Position numbers and translations under genes: made by a program
NCBI GenBank assembly: GCA_947500755.1
Contig: CANMTO010000009.1
Coordinates: 1-64,000, forward strand
Length of the DNA: 64,000 bases
Reading direction: 5' to 3'
Source: Flavobacteriales bacterium
GTDB taxonomy: Bacteria; Bacteroidota; Bacteroidia; Flavobacteriales_D; Crocinitomicaceae
Notes under the pieces: generated by a model
Database searches by the model: none
Told to the model about the DNA's origin: nothing
What the model saw: the letters and a program-made list of their open reading frames with translations, nothing else
Shown here: one piece after another, positions 17,712-26,725 of the stretch
How the letters are laid out: each line of letters starts with the position of its first letter
Numbering within the stretch: the stretch's first letter is position 1

Positions 17712-19118
17712 ATGTTTAATTCGATTCAAGAAAACAAATCGGCTGTAACGTCGGGTACATCCCTCATGGATATACTTGAACATTATTTGATTCAAATCGA
17801 ATCCAATAAACATTTAAATGCTTATCTAGAGGTTTTTGAAAAGTCTTCACGTGAAGCAGCCCTAATAATTCAAGAGAAAATTGCGCAAGGGAATGCGGGT
17901 AAACTAGCCGGCACCTTTGTGGGAATTAAAGACAACTTGTGTTATATAAACCATAAAGTTTCCGCTTCCTCGCGCATCTTAGAAGGATTCGAGTCGCTAT
18001 TCACGGCTACGGCGATACAGCGGTTAATTGACGAAGATGCAATTATTTTGGGCCGATTGAATTGTGATGAATTCGCGATGGGGAGCTCTAATGAAAAATC
18101 CGCGTATGGTCCAGTACGCAATGCAATTAATCCGGATTATGTCCCTGGTGGATCTTCGGGAGGTTCGGCAGTCGCGGTTTCCGCTGGTTTGTGTACCGTT
18201 TCTCTAGGTAGCGACACCGGAGGCTCAGTGCGTCAGCCTGCCTCATGGACCGGAACATATGGTCTTAAGCCAACCTATGGAAGGATTAGCCGGTATGGCT
18301 TGATTGCCTACGCCTCTTCGTTTGACCAAATTGGAACCTTTACCACCAATGTAAGCGATGCTGCCCTATTGTACCAAATAATGGCAGGAAATGATCCGAT
18401 GGATTCTACCAGTTCTTCACAACCAATCGATGCGGGTGCAATCCCAACAGTTCCAATACGTTTTGGTGTGCTAAGCGAATACTTGAACCATCCAGGATTA
18501 GATACGGAAGTAAAATCCGCCTTGAATACCTTATTGGATTCGCTTCGGAAAGCGGGACACACCGTAGCGGAGTTTTCCTTTCCTTATATGGATTTTGTGG
18601 TTCCTGTATATTATGTACTGACCACTGCAGAGGCGTCCTCCAACCTTGCGCGCTTCGATGGCGTACATTATGGACATCGATCGCAGGTGGCTGAAGGGGT
18701 AGAAGACACCTATATTCGTTCTAGAAATGAAGGGTTTGGTGAAGAGGTTAAACGCAGAATCATGACCGGAACGTTTGTTTTATCAAATGAGCAGTACGAC
18801 ACCTATTATAGAAAAGGTCAGCAAGTGAGAAGATTGTTGCAAGATAAGACACGTGAAATATTTACTCAGATAGATTGTTTGGTAATGCCTACAACGCCTT
18901 CCTCGGCCTTTAAGCTTGGCGAGGTTAAGGATCCGATTGAAATGTACTTGCAAGATGTTTTTACGGTGCATGCTAATTTAACGGGGAATCCCGCGATCAG
19001 TGTCCCGCTCGGAACACATTCAAATGGCTTGCCATTTGGTGTTCAATTAATGACCGATCTATTTCGGGAAAAAGAATTATTCTATGCAACTGAATTGGTG
19101 GAAAAGACTTCAGCTTAG
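17712..19118 (+). CDS. gatA: Asp-tRNA(Asn)/Glu-tRNA(Gln) amidotransferase subunit A
   Basis: Amidase subunit of GatCAB, which releases ammonia from glutamine to convert mischarged Glu-tRNA(Gln) or Asp-tRNA(Asn). The Ser-cisSer-Lys triad is visible: K73 in GIKDN, S149 in GGSSGGS and nucleophile S172 in GSDTGGSVRQPA. Length (468) is normal. gatB and gatC are not in this window. The last 35 bases overlap the start of the next gene in another frame, pointing to translational coupling with the lytic transglycosylase. Confidence 0.95.
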   Translation: MFNSIQENKSAVTSGTSLMDILEHYLIQIESNKHLNAYLEVFEKSSREAALIIQEKIAQGNAGKLAGTFVGIKDNLCYINHKVSASSRILEGFESLFTATAIQRLIDEDAIILGRLNCDEFAMGSSNEKSAYGPVRNAINPDYVPGGSSGGSAVAVSAGLCTVSLGSDTGGSVRQPASWTGTYGLKPTYGRISRYGLIAYASSFDQIGTFTTNVSDAALLYQIMAGNDPMDSTSSSQPIDAGAIPTVPIRFGVLSEYLNHPGLDTEVKSALNTLLDSLRKAGHTVAEFSFPYMDFVVPVYYVLTTAEASSNLARFDGVHYGHRSQVAEGVEDTYIRSRNEGFGEEVKRRIMTGTFVLSNEQYDTYYRKGQQVRRLLQDKTREIFTQIDCLVMPTTPSSAFKLGEVKDPIEMYLQDVFTVHANLTGNPAISVPLGTHSNGLPFGVQLMTDLFREKELFYATELVEKTSA

Positions 19119-20583
19119 GATTGCCGCGGGGCATCTATTCATCGTGCTATCCTTTTATGGATTTGGGCAGAAAAACCCCTACTTAAATAATCCAAATGAT
19201 ACACTCAACCCCGATCATTTTTTAAATACCGTAGAACAATCCTTGAATTTTTTCTACGCAGATTACGCAAACACAAAATACTCGGATTCAATCATTAAAG
19301 CCCTTAATTATGAGCCGGCAACCATACCTCTGTTCAGCGATGAGGTATATTGTACCCGATTAAATCAAATGAATAATCAAAGCCCTTTTGGTTTTGATTG
19401 TAACGCTATTACCCTCTCTTCTATCCGGTTTTTTGCTGAAAACAGGCGGTCTTTTGTGAAAATCATATTGGGAAGATCGGCCCTTTATTTTGATTTATTT
19501 GAAGAGAAATTAGCCGAATATGGCCTGCCGTTGGAATTAAAATATTTAGCGTGTATCGAAAGCGGTTTGCGTCCGCAAGTGAAATCTCGGGCTGGGGCGC
19601 TTGGCTTGTGGCAGTTCATGTATAGAACCGGATTGTATTATGGGCTTGAAGAAAACTCATACATCGATGAGCGAATGGATCCTCAAAAAGCAACCGATGC
19701 GGCATGCAGGTTATTAAAAAAATTGTACGGTATTTATGGGGATTGGAATTTAGCATTGGCTGCATACAATGCAGGGCCGGGCACGATAAACCGAGCAATT
19801 CAACGCTCGGGCAACCAACGATCATATTGGGCGATTAGGTCTAGCTTACCGAGTGAAACCCAAGGATATGTGCCAACTTTTATTGCCGCCGCATACCTTA
19901 TGACCTACCATGCAGAACATAACTTGATGCCCGCCCCAGCAAAAATCCATAACGCTCAATTGGATACGATGTGCTTGAAACGCGGATTACACATGAAGAC
20001 CATCGCCAATGCATTAGATTGGAATCTTCAACAAATTAAAGACTTAAATCCGATTTATAAAACGGAGTATATACCACCATCTATTAAAAAGCGCTGTGTA
20101 ACTGGTCCTTTGGATAAAATTTTATTATTGGTTGGCTCGGAAGATTCTTTGTACTTCATAGAAAATCCAACCCAATCAATAAATCCCTTCACTCCTGACA
20201 CGAGCGCTCTAGAAGTACAAGCCTCTTTGCCCGACTCATCCTCTGGGCAATATGGGTTTCACAAGGTAAAGGCAGGGGAATCCCTCACAACCATTGCTCA
20301 GAAATATCGCGTCTCTACCGATCAATTAATGGAATGGAATGCGCTTCAAACATCCAATGTTTATGTAGGGCAGCGCCTTACCTTAAAGGAGATAAATACG
20401 ATTACCCCGGCACCGGTTAGTCCGGTAAAACCTGTTACACCCAAAAAATATTATACCGTAAAGGCGGGAGACACCTTAAGTAAAATAGCAGTACGGTATG
20501 GGCTTTCCCTTGCGCAATTAAAAAAACTAAATCCAGGGGCAGGAAATATGATACGCGTGGGAGACCGAATTCGAGTTAAATAA
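19084..20583 (+). CDS. MltD-like lytic transglycosylase with two LysM domains
   Basis: Exported peptidoglycan-cleaving enzyme, 499 residues. The signal peptide (about 1-29, ending FGQ) requires the start at 19084, which overlaps gatA by 35 bases. The SLT domain (about 130-290) has the catalytic Glu159 in CIESGLRP, then GALGLWQFM and the LALAAYNAGPG motif. Two LysM domains follow at about 390-434 and 454-499 (YYTVKAGDTLSKIA), joined by a Pro/Thr/Val linker. It resembles MltD of enterobacteria, which cuts glycan strands to give anhydromuropeptides. The next gene starts 3 bases after the stop. Confidence 0.92.
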   Translation: MQLNWWKRLQLRIAAGHLFIVLSFYGFGQKNPYLNNPNDTLNPDHFLNTVEQSLNFFYADYANTKYSDSIIKALNYEPATIPLFSDEVYCTRLNQMNNQSPFGFDCNAITLSSIRFFAENRRSFVKIILGRSALYFDLFEEKLAEYGLPLELKYLACIESGLRPQVKSRAGALGLWQFMYRTGLYYGLEENSYIDERMDPQKATDAACRLLKKLYGIYGDWNLALAAYNAGPGTINRAIQRSGNQRSYWAIRSSLPSETQGYVPTFIAAAYLMTYHAEHNLMPAPAKIHNAQLDTMCLKRGLHMKTIANALDWNLQQIKDLNPIYKTEYIPPSIKKRCVTGPLDKILLLVGSEDSLYFIENPTQSINPFTPDTSALEVQASLPDSSSGQYGFHKVKAGESLTTIAQKYRVSTDQLMEWNALQTSNVYVGQRLTLKEINTITPAPVSPVKPVTPKKYYTVKAGDTLSKIAVRYGLSLAQLKKLNPGAGNMIRVGDRIRVK

Positions 20584-20586
20584 CCC

Positions 20587-21339
20587 ATGAAGATTAGCGC
20601 AGCGATTATCACACTTAATGAAGAGCGAAATATTGCACGCTGTATAGATTCTTTACGCGATATAGCAGATGAAATTTTGGTAATGGACTCTGGGTCTACG
20701 GATCGCACCCAAGAAATTTGTTTGGAAAAAGGGGTTAAGTTTTTTACGCAGCCATGGTTGGGTTATGCGCAGCAGAAAAATTGCTTAAATCAACAGGCTA
20801 CCTACGACATGATTCTGTCCATTGATGCCGATGAGGAAATTTCCCCAGAATTATCCAACGAGATACTAGCGTTAAAACAACAGTATCCCCACGGAGTATT
20901 TTCCCTGAATCGCTTAACCAATTATTGCGGAACTTGGATTTATCATTCAGGGTGGTATCCAGATGTTAAGATTCGATTATTCCCCAAGGACTATGGGTGG
21001 GAAGGCGATATTGTTCACGAAACACTAATGATTCCTGCGGAGATTACTCCAGTATTGTTGAAAGGACATTTAAATCATTATTCATATTTCTCGCACGAAC
21101 AACACCGACAACGAGCAGACTACTATTCTTCCCTCACGGCAACAAAGTATGTACTTGAAGGCAAAAAGGTGTATTGGGGTAAACCAATGTTGAGTGCCGT
21201 TTTTCGCTTTATCGCTATGTATCTATTTAAATTTGGGTTTTTAGACGGGATGGCGGGTTTTCATATTGCTCGGATTAGCGCCGCTTCCAATTTTTTTAAA
21301 TATAAAGAAGTCCAACGATTGAAACGTGAACATAAATAA
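20587..21339 (+). CDS. GT2 family glycosyltransferase (LPS core-type)
   Basis: A 250-residue family 2 glycosyltransferase. The GT-A fold begins SAAIITLNEERNIARCIDSL, with the nucleotide-sugar-binding D-S-G-S-T-D-R-T turn and the metal-binding DADEE (DxD-like) motif near residue 82. It is closest in appearance to the WaaE/KdtX group that adds sugars to the lipopolysaccharide inner core. A basic, hydrophobic C-terminus suggests membrane association. It overlaps the heptosyltransferase-like gene by 14 bases, so the two probably act on the same glycan. The exact donor and acceptor are not known. Confidence 0.87.
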   Translation: MKISAAIITLNEERNIARCIDSLRDIADEILVMDSGSTDRTQEICLEKGVKFFTQPWLGYAQQKNCLNQQATYDMILSIDADEEISPELSNEILALKQQYPHGVFSLNRLTNYCGTWIYHSGWYPDVKIRLFPKDYGWEGDIVHETLMIPAEITPVLLKGHLNHYSYFSHEQHRQRADYYSSLTATKYVLEGKKVYWGKPMLSAVFRFIAMYLFKFGFLDGMAGFHIARISAASNFFKYKEVQRLKREHK

Positions 21340-22306
21340 TACCCCTCGAATTATTATTTCTCGCACCGATAGCATTGGTGACGTGGCACTAACCTTACCA
21401 CTTTGCACTTGGATTAAAGCTAAGTTCCCACAATCTACACTTGTATTTCTTTGCAAACGTTATACCAACGAGGTGGTTCAGTGTTTTAATCCCGTAGATG
21501 AGATTTTAATCTTAGAAGACCTTGAGATAGCATCGGATGTAATCCGAAACACCTTACTACAAGGCGATGTCATTCTTCACGTTTTTCCGAATAAACAGGT
21601 TGCTTCATGGGCAAGGAAAGCAGGAATCCCCTACCGAATTGGAACAAGCCATCGATGGTTTCATTGGTTTACCTGTAATGTCCGCGTGCCATTCACACGA
21701 AAAAATTCACCACTTCACGAAGCGCAACTCAATTTTAATTTGCTTTTACCATTGGGCCTTCAAGCGCTTCCCTCTTTTGAAGCAATTCAGGCTGTTGAAT
21801 CGAGTTTTTCTGTTCCCAAAGTAATGAGCACGCTCGATGCTGGCTATGTTGTGTTACACCCCTTGTCGCAAGGAAGTGCGGTAGAATATCCCTTGTCGCG
21901 TTATACAGCGCTCGCACGTGTGCTTTCTCAGGCCAACTTACGCATATTAATTACGGGTACAGCATCGGAAGGAGACCGAATAGGAGATGCTTTTGAGGGT
22001 ATTCCGGGGCTTGAAAACTTATGTGGTAAATGTTCGTTGCGTGAGTTGATTGCTTTGATTAGCAATGCTCATGCCCTTGTTGCATGCTCCACAGGTCCGC
22101 TTCATTTGGCAGGACTCATGAATGTAAAGGCCATCGGTCTTTTTTCCGTCCGCACACCAATTCATCCAGGTCGTTGGAAACCATTAGGAATGCGCTCCAT
22201 GGCATTGGTGAAAGATCCGTTCTGCCCGCGTTGTGCATCCCAACAGGAGTGCACGTGTATTTCCGGAATTACTGTTGATCAAATTTTTCATGCAATCCAA
22301 GATTGA
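21326..22306 (+). CDS. GT9 (heptosyltransferase-like) glycosyltransferase
   Basis: A 326-residue family 9 glycosyltransferase, related to WaaC/WaaF/WaaQ. It starts at a GTG codon that overlaps the previous gene by 14 bases. Family marks are IISRTDSIGDVALTLPL near the N-terminus, where the conserved Asp of the SIGD turn is present, and the C-terminal nucleotide-binding region with STGPLHLA and the following segment about ten residues on. The name covers ADP-heptose enzymes, but Bacteroidota members may use other sugars. It continues the envelope glycan group of the operon. Confidence 0.86.
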   Translation: MNINNTPRIIISRTDSIGDVALTLPLCTWIKAKFPQSTLVFLCKRYTNEVVQCFNPVDEILILEDLEIASDVIRNTLLQGDVILHVFPNKQVASWARKAGIPYRIGTSHRWFHWFTCNVRVPFTRKNSPLHEAQLNFNLLLPLGLQALPSFEAIQAVESSFSVPKVMSTLDAGYVVLHPLSQGSAVEYPLSRYTALARVLSQANLRILITGTASEGDRIGDAFEGIPGLENLCGKCSLRELIALISNAHALVACSTGPLHLAGLMNVKAIGLFSVRTPIHPGRWKPLGMRSMALVKDPFCPRCASQQECTCISGITVDQIFHAIQD

Positions 22307-22973
22307 ATCACTATTCTTAGGGTTCTCCGCCTTTTTATTGGCATATTCCTTAGACCAAACTTCCGAGCCCTGGTATTGTTTGGCCATAGGTTTTTCCGTG
22401 TTTATATATTACGTAATTCCAAGAACACCCAGAACTATATGGATTTATTTGAGTTTAGCGCTCGTCTTTTTTCTAATTCTGAGCCTCAGCCATTACAAGA
22501 TTCCATTTCTCATTTTATTTCCCTTGATTTTATTAAGTTTTTTTTATCCTTGGCTAAGAGAGATTCCTCGCATCAAAACACCTATTATTGCACTGAGTTG
22601 GACCTTAATAATGATCAGTGCATGTAACGAGACCGGGGGAAGCTCATGGCTCTTAAAGGCAGCCGTTCTTTTTCTGCTGTTCATGGTTTTAGCCATTTCT
22701 TCCGATGTTAAAGACCGCCATATAGACCCTCCTTCGCTCGGTACCTTACCACAAGTTATTCCTTGGTATGTGTTGCGCTGGATGTTGCTTAGTTTCATTT
22801 TTTTACTCAGTGCCCTAACCTGGTTTTGGGTGCCTCATTGGGGCTTAGGAGCGGCTTTTTTTAGCCTCTTTTCTTGGTTTATGCTCATGAAAAACTGGAA
22901 ACAGCCCATGGTACTCCCATTAGACCCAGGCTTATTATTGTTTGCATTAGGGAATCTCCTTGATCATCCTTAA
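22290..22973 (+). CDS. UbiA-like polytopic membrane protein, probably degenerate
   Basis: A 227-residue membrane protein with about seven or eight helices. The start at 22290 follows the end of the glycosyltransferase frame by overlapping it by 17 bases; an upstream in-frame codon would add 19 residues unlike a membrane start. The segment SSDVKDRHIDPPSLGTLPQV resembles the second Asp-rich motif of UbiA prenyltransferases (D-x-x-D-x-x-x-D ... T-x-P), but the first motif (NDxxDxxxD) is not visible. It may be an inactive or divergent relative. Function is unassigned. Confidence 0.55.
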   Translation: MQSKIESLFLGFSAFLLAYSLDQTSEPWYCLAIGFSVFIYYVIPRTPRTIWIYLSLALVFFLILSLSHYKIPFLILFPLILLSFFYPWLREIPRIKTPIIALSWTLIMISACNETGGSSWLLKAAVLFLLFMVLAISSDVKDRHIDPPSLGTLPQVIPWYVLRWMLLSFIFLLSALTWFWVPHWGLGAAFFSLFSWFMLMKNWKQPMVLPLDPGLLLFALGNLLDHP

Positions 22974-22993
22974 AAGGGCTTTTTGTATCTTTG
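22960..22993 (+). promoter_or_regulatory. Promoter of leuS
   Basis: TTG (22960-22962), 23-base spacer, TATCTTTG (22986-22993). The longer reading-frame start at 22983 overlaps the -7 box, so translation must begin at the ATG at 23010, about 13 bases from the expected transcription start. Confidence 0.6.
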
Positions 22994-23009
22994 TGCCATA
23001 AATTCACCC

Positions 23010-25802
23010 ATGGAATATCGCTTTCAAGAGATTGAAAAGAAATGGCAACATTTCTGGAAGATTAATCAAACCTACCGCGTTGAAGAAACCTCAACAAAAC
23101 CTCCATATTATGTCTTAGATATGTTCCCCTATCCATCTGGTGCTGGATTACATGTAGGACATCCCTTAGGATACATTGCTTCGGATATTTTCGCGAGGTA
23201 TAAAAAACATACAGGCTTTAATGTACTTCATCCGATGGGGTATGATTCCTTCGGTCTGCCCGCAGAACAATATGCGATACAAACGGGTCAGCATCCAGCC
23301 AAAACGACCCAAGAGAACATAGAACGATATCGCGAACAATTAGATAAACTTGGATTTAATTACGATTGGTCCAGAGAGATTCGAACGTCCTCACCGGCAT
23401 ATTATAAATGGACACAATGGATTTTTATCCAATTATTCAATAGTTGGTATAATCCAACAACGAATAAAGCAGCGTCAATTGATGAGTTAATTAAGGAATT
23501 TGAGCAACAGGGCTTATCTGCGGTTTCATTGAGCGCTTTGCATGGAGGTTTAGAGACTGAAATTACTCCATTTTCAGCTACCGAATGGGTAGCTTTTACA
23601 GCCCAAAAACAACAGGAAATATTAATGAACTTTCGCTTAGCCTATCTTGGAGAATCCTATGTAAATTGGTGTCCTGCGCTAGGGACAGTCTTGGCGAATG
23701 ATGAGGTGGTGAACGGGTTGTCTGAACGCGGCGGCCATCCCGTAGAACGCAAACTTTTAAAGCAATGGAGTATGCGAATAACCGCGTATGCTCAACGATT
23801 ATTGGATGGATTGGATCACCTCGATTGGTTTGATAGCATTAAAGAGACTCAACGAAATTGGATTGGCAGAAGCGAGGGGGCTTCCGTTCATTTTCCGTTG
23901 CTAAATCATGAGGGATCCATTGAAGTATTTACCACGCGGCCTGACACCTTGTTTGGGGTTTCGTTTCTTACATTGGCTCCAGAACACGAGCTAGTAACCC
24001 AATTAACGACAGATGAACAGAGTGAAGCTGTTGCAACGTATGTCTCTACATCGAAAAACAGAAGTGAGCGCGAACGCATGGCCGATGTAAACACGATATC
24101 GGGTGTTTTTACCGGATCATATGCCACCCACCCCTTTACCAAGGAACCGATTCCAATCTGGATTGGCGATTATGTCTTGGTTGGTTATGGAACAGGTGCC
24201 GTTATGGCGGTTCCCTCGCATGATGAACGAGATTATAAATTTGCCACCTATTTTTCTTTAGCGATCAAGCAAGTTATACGTCCTTCCGCTGCTCATGATT
24301 TTAACCTGGGAGCTTGGACTGAGAAAACAGGAACTATAATCAATTCTGACTTCCTCGATGGATTATCAGTGCTGGAGGGTGTTCAGCGAATGATTTCAGC
24401 TATTTCAGAACATGGACATGGTTCAAAACGAATTAATTATAGACTTCGTGACGCGGTCTTCGGCCGACAGCGTTATTGGGGTGAACCAATTCCAGTATAT
24501 TTTAAAGGAGATACCCCTTACCTAATTCCTGCAGATCAATTACCCTTAGATTTACCGGAAGTGGATAAATATTTACCTACCGAAGATGGTGACCCGCCAC
24601 TTGGTAGAGCTACTCATTGGAAGTTTAACGAAGTGTATGAGTATGAAAAATCTACTATGCCAGGCTGGGCGGGGAGTTCATGGTATTTTTTAAGATATCT
24701 TGACCCAACGAATGATCAATGCTTAGCATCGCCTGAAAAGATTTCTTATTGGGGCAATGTTGACTTATATATGGGGGGAGCAGAGCATGCTACGGGTCAT
24801 TTGTTGTATGCGCGTTTTTGGTGTAAATTCTTACACGATATTGGAGTGGTACCTTTTGATGAGCCCTTCAAGAAGATGATAAATCAAGGGATGATTTTAG
24901 GAAGAAGTAGCTTCGTCTATCGGGTCGTTGGACAACAAACCTTTGTGAGTGCAGGAATGAAAGATGGCTATGAAACCACGGCAATCCATGTGGATATTTC
25001 ACTCGTAAATAACGATGAATTGGACCTTGAAGGATTCAAAGCTTGGCGAAGTGAATATAAGGATGCGACGTTTTTATTAGAGCCCTCCGGAGTTTACCTG
25101 TGTGGATACGAGGTAGAAAAAATGTCAAAGTCAAAATATAACGTTCAAACACCGGATGAGTTAGTTGATCGGTTTGGAGCAGATACCCTACGGATGTATG
25201 AGATGTTTCTAGGTCCGGTGGAGCAAAGTAAACCATGGGACACCAAAGGAATAACGGGAGTTCATGGGTTTTTGAAAAAATATTGGCGTTTATTTCACCT
25301 CAATGGTTCATTTGAAGTGAATGAAACAACACCAACTAAGGAGCACTTTAAAATCTTACACAAGACCATTCGGAAGATACGAGAAGATTTAGACCGTTTT
25401 TCTTTTAATACGGGGGTTTCCAATTTTATGATATGTGTGAATGAATTGACAGAGGTAAAAGGTAATTATCGCGAAATTTTAGAACAACTAACGATCTTAC
25501 TCTCCCCCTATGCACCGCACATTACGGAAGAAATTTGGGAGAAACTAGGCCATGAACCTGGTTCGCTATATGAGGTTACGTATCCGGAATTTAATCCTGA
25601 TTATCTTATTGAATCTGAGTATGAGTACCCCGTATCTTTCAATGGAAAGATGCGTTTTAAGGTAACATTACCAATGGCGTTGACAATCGAGGAAATTCAA
25701 GCGGCCATTTTATCCCAACCCGAAACTGTAAAGTGGATCGAGGGTAAAGTACCAAAGAAATTTATTGTTGTACCGGGGAAGATTGTAAATGTGGTGATTT
25801 AA
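23010..25802 (+). CDS. leuS: Leucyl-tRNA synthetase
   Basis: Class I LeuRS, 930 residues, charges tRNA(Leu). The HIGH-type motif is HVGH starting at H48 and the KMSKS loop is K704-S708. The CP1 editing domain (about 240-430) contains TTRPDTLFGVSF and the catalytic-site Thr-rich segment. The start at 23010 (MEYRFQEIEKKWQ) was chosen because it is the normal family N-terminus and a frame extension to 22983 runs into the promoter. Its 3' end overlaps the opposite-strand MerR gene by 41 bases, coding for the final KFIVVPGKIVNVV, the usual LeuRS end. Confidence 0.97.
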   Translation: MEYRFQEIEKKWQHFWKINQTYRVEETSTKPPYYVLDMFPYPSGAGLHVGHPLGYIASDIFARYKKHTGFNVLHPMGYDSFGLPAEQYAIQTGQHPAKTTQENIERYREQLDKLGFNYDWSREIRTSSPAYYKWTQWIFIQLFNSWYNPTTNKAASIDELIKEFEQQGLSAVSLSALHGGLETEITPFSATEWVAFTAQKQQEILMNFRLAYLGESYVNWCPALGTVLANDEVVNGLSERGGHPVERKLLKQWSMRITAYAQRLLDGLDHLDWFDSIKETQRNWIGRSEGASVHFPLLNHEGSIEVFTTRPDTLFGVSFLTLAPEHELVTQLTTDEQSEAVATYVSTSKNRSERERMADVNTISGVFTGSYATHPFTKEPIPIWIGDYVLVGYGTGAVMAVPSHDERDYKFATYFSLAIKQVIRPSAAHDFNLGAWTEKTGTIINSDFLDGLSVLEGVQRMISAISEHGHGSKRINYRLRDAVFGRQRYWGEPIPVYFKGDTPYLIPADQLPLDLPEVDKYLPTEDGDPPLGRATHWKFNEVYEYEKSTMPGWAGSSWYFLRYLDPTNDQCLASPEKISYWGNVDLYMGGAEHATGHLLYARFWCKFLHDIGVVPFDEPFKKMINQGMILGRSSFVYRVVGQQTFVSAGMKDGYETTAIHVDISLVNNDELDLEGFKAWRSEYKDATFLLEPSGVYLCGYEVEKMSKSKYNVQTPDELVDRFGADTLRMYEMFLGPVEQSKPWDTKGITGVHGFLKKYWRLFHLNGSFEVNETTPTKEHFKILHKTIRKIREDLDRFSFNTGVSNFMICVNELTEVKGNYREILEQLTILLSPYAPHITEEIWEKLGHEPGSLYEVTYPEFNPDYLIESEYEYPVSFNGKMRFKVTLPMALTIEEIQAAILSQPETVKWIEGKVPKKFIVVPGKIVNVVI

Positions 25803-26664
25803 TCAATTTGATTAAATCTTCTGCGTGCTGTAATGGAGTAACTAAATTATTGATTGACGCGTGGTGAATTCCAAGTTGAGCACCGCCCGCAATCATTAAT
25901 AATTCTGGAAATTGTCGGCGTAATTGAGAAAAATAGCCACGGATGAATCCCTCCTCTACAGAGGTCAACCAAGAACTAATCACACATCGCGGCTGAACTT
26001 TTTCAATGCTTGATACCACCGACTCATAGGGCAAGCTCTGACCTAAATATAAGGAGTAAACTCCTTGACTCCGCAATAAATAATGATAAAACAACAACCC
26101 TATTTCATGCCATTCGTGTTCTGGCAAATACAACATGACAGGGTTTTCGCGGTCTTCAGGAACCTTTAGTTTGTCTACCTCAGAAACAATTTTTTGACGC
26201 ACCAAATTCGAAATAAAATGTTCTTGGGCTGGATTAATAGACCCACTAAGCCACATAATACCAATGCGGTCAAAAAAAGGAATTAGACACTGCCGGAACG
26301 TTTCTTCCAACGAGGTTGCATTAATGAGTTCATTTAATGTTCCGTGAAAAAGAGCCTCGTCCATTTCAACGAGCGAGACAATGAGTTTTTCTTGGGCGCT
26401 ACCCGCAGGTGTTTTAAGCTTGATTTCAGCAACCTTGGCTCGAATCTCTGTGGGCGAAAATTCAGAAAGTCGTGAGATTTTCATGCCGTGGTCAATTAAC
26501 ATTCGAATATTTAAGAGGTATACAAGTTCTTCGTCGGTATACGTTCTAATTTTAGTTTCCGTCCGTTCCGGAACAAGAACTCCATACCGCTGCTCCCAGA
26601 TGCGCAAGGTATGTGCTTTTATACCGGTTAAGATTTCAACATCTCGAATTTTATAGAATGCCAT
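25762..26664 (-). CDS. MerR-family regulator with cobalamin-binding-like domain (CarA/CarH type)
   Basis: A 300-residue transcription factor. The N-terminal winged helix (about 3-70) carries YKIRDVEILTGIKAHTLRIWEQRYG, a MerR recognition region. The C-terminal half resembles a B12-binding fold with a helical bundle (about 90-170) and a Rossmann-like part (about 180-290); the cobalamin motif D-x-H-x-x-G appears as E-W-H-E-I-G with the His kept and Asp replaced by Glu, and a GG pair occurs at IAGGAQ. CarA/CarH relatives sense light or B12 and control carotenoid genes. No carotenoid gene lies in the window. It overlaps leuS tail-to-tail and is divergent from engB. Confidence 0.86.
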   Translation of the reverse strand: MAFYKIRDVEILTGIKAHTLRIWEQRYGVLVPERTETKIRTYTDEELVYLLNIRMLIDHGMKISRLSEFSPTEIRAKVAEIKLKTPAGSAQEKLIVSLVEMDEALFHGTLNELINATSLEETFRQCLIPFFDRIGIMWLSGSINPAQEHFISNLVRQKIVSEVDKLKVPEDRENPVMLYLPEHEWHEIGLLFYHYLLRSQGVYSLYLGQSLPYESVVSSIEKVQPRCVISSWLTSVEEGFIRGYFSQLRRQFPELLMIAGGAQLGIHHASINNLVTPLQHAEDLIKLIKSPHLQSSPVQQ

Positions 26665-26679
26665 ATTTTACAAACAAGA

Positions 26680-26696
26680 GAACAACAATTTTGTTC
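26680..26696. promoter_or_regulatory. Inverted repeat, candidate MerR operator
   Basis: GAACAA (26680-26685), 5-base spacer, TTGTTC (26691-26696): a perfect 6-base dyad in the 61-base space between the divergent MerR gene and engB. It covers the engB -33 element. Dyads of this kind are typical regulator targets, but use by this MerR protein is inferred. Confidence 0.4.
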
Positions 26697-26721
26697 AAGC
26701 CCAATCTAAAGTTTACCTTTG
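26690..26721 (+). promoter_or_regulatory. Promoter of engB
   Basis: TTTG (26690-26693), 20-base spacer, TACCTTTG (26714-26721), identical in elements and spacing to the rimP and yebC promoters. The ATG at 26726 lies 4 bases after the -7 box, so the message would start at or within a base or two of the start codon. Confidence 0.8.
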
Positions 26722-26725
26722 GAAC

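Noticed and set aside
22983-23009. Upstream nine-residue extension of LeuS
   Set aside because: Overlaps the TATCTTTG box; the following MEYRF is the usual N-terminus.
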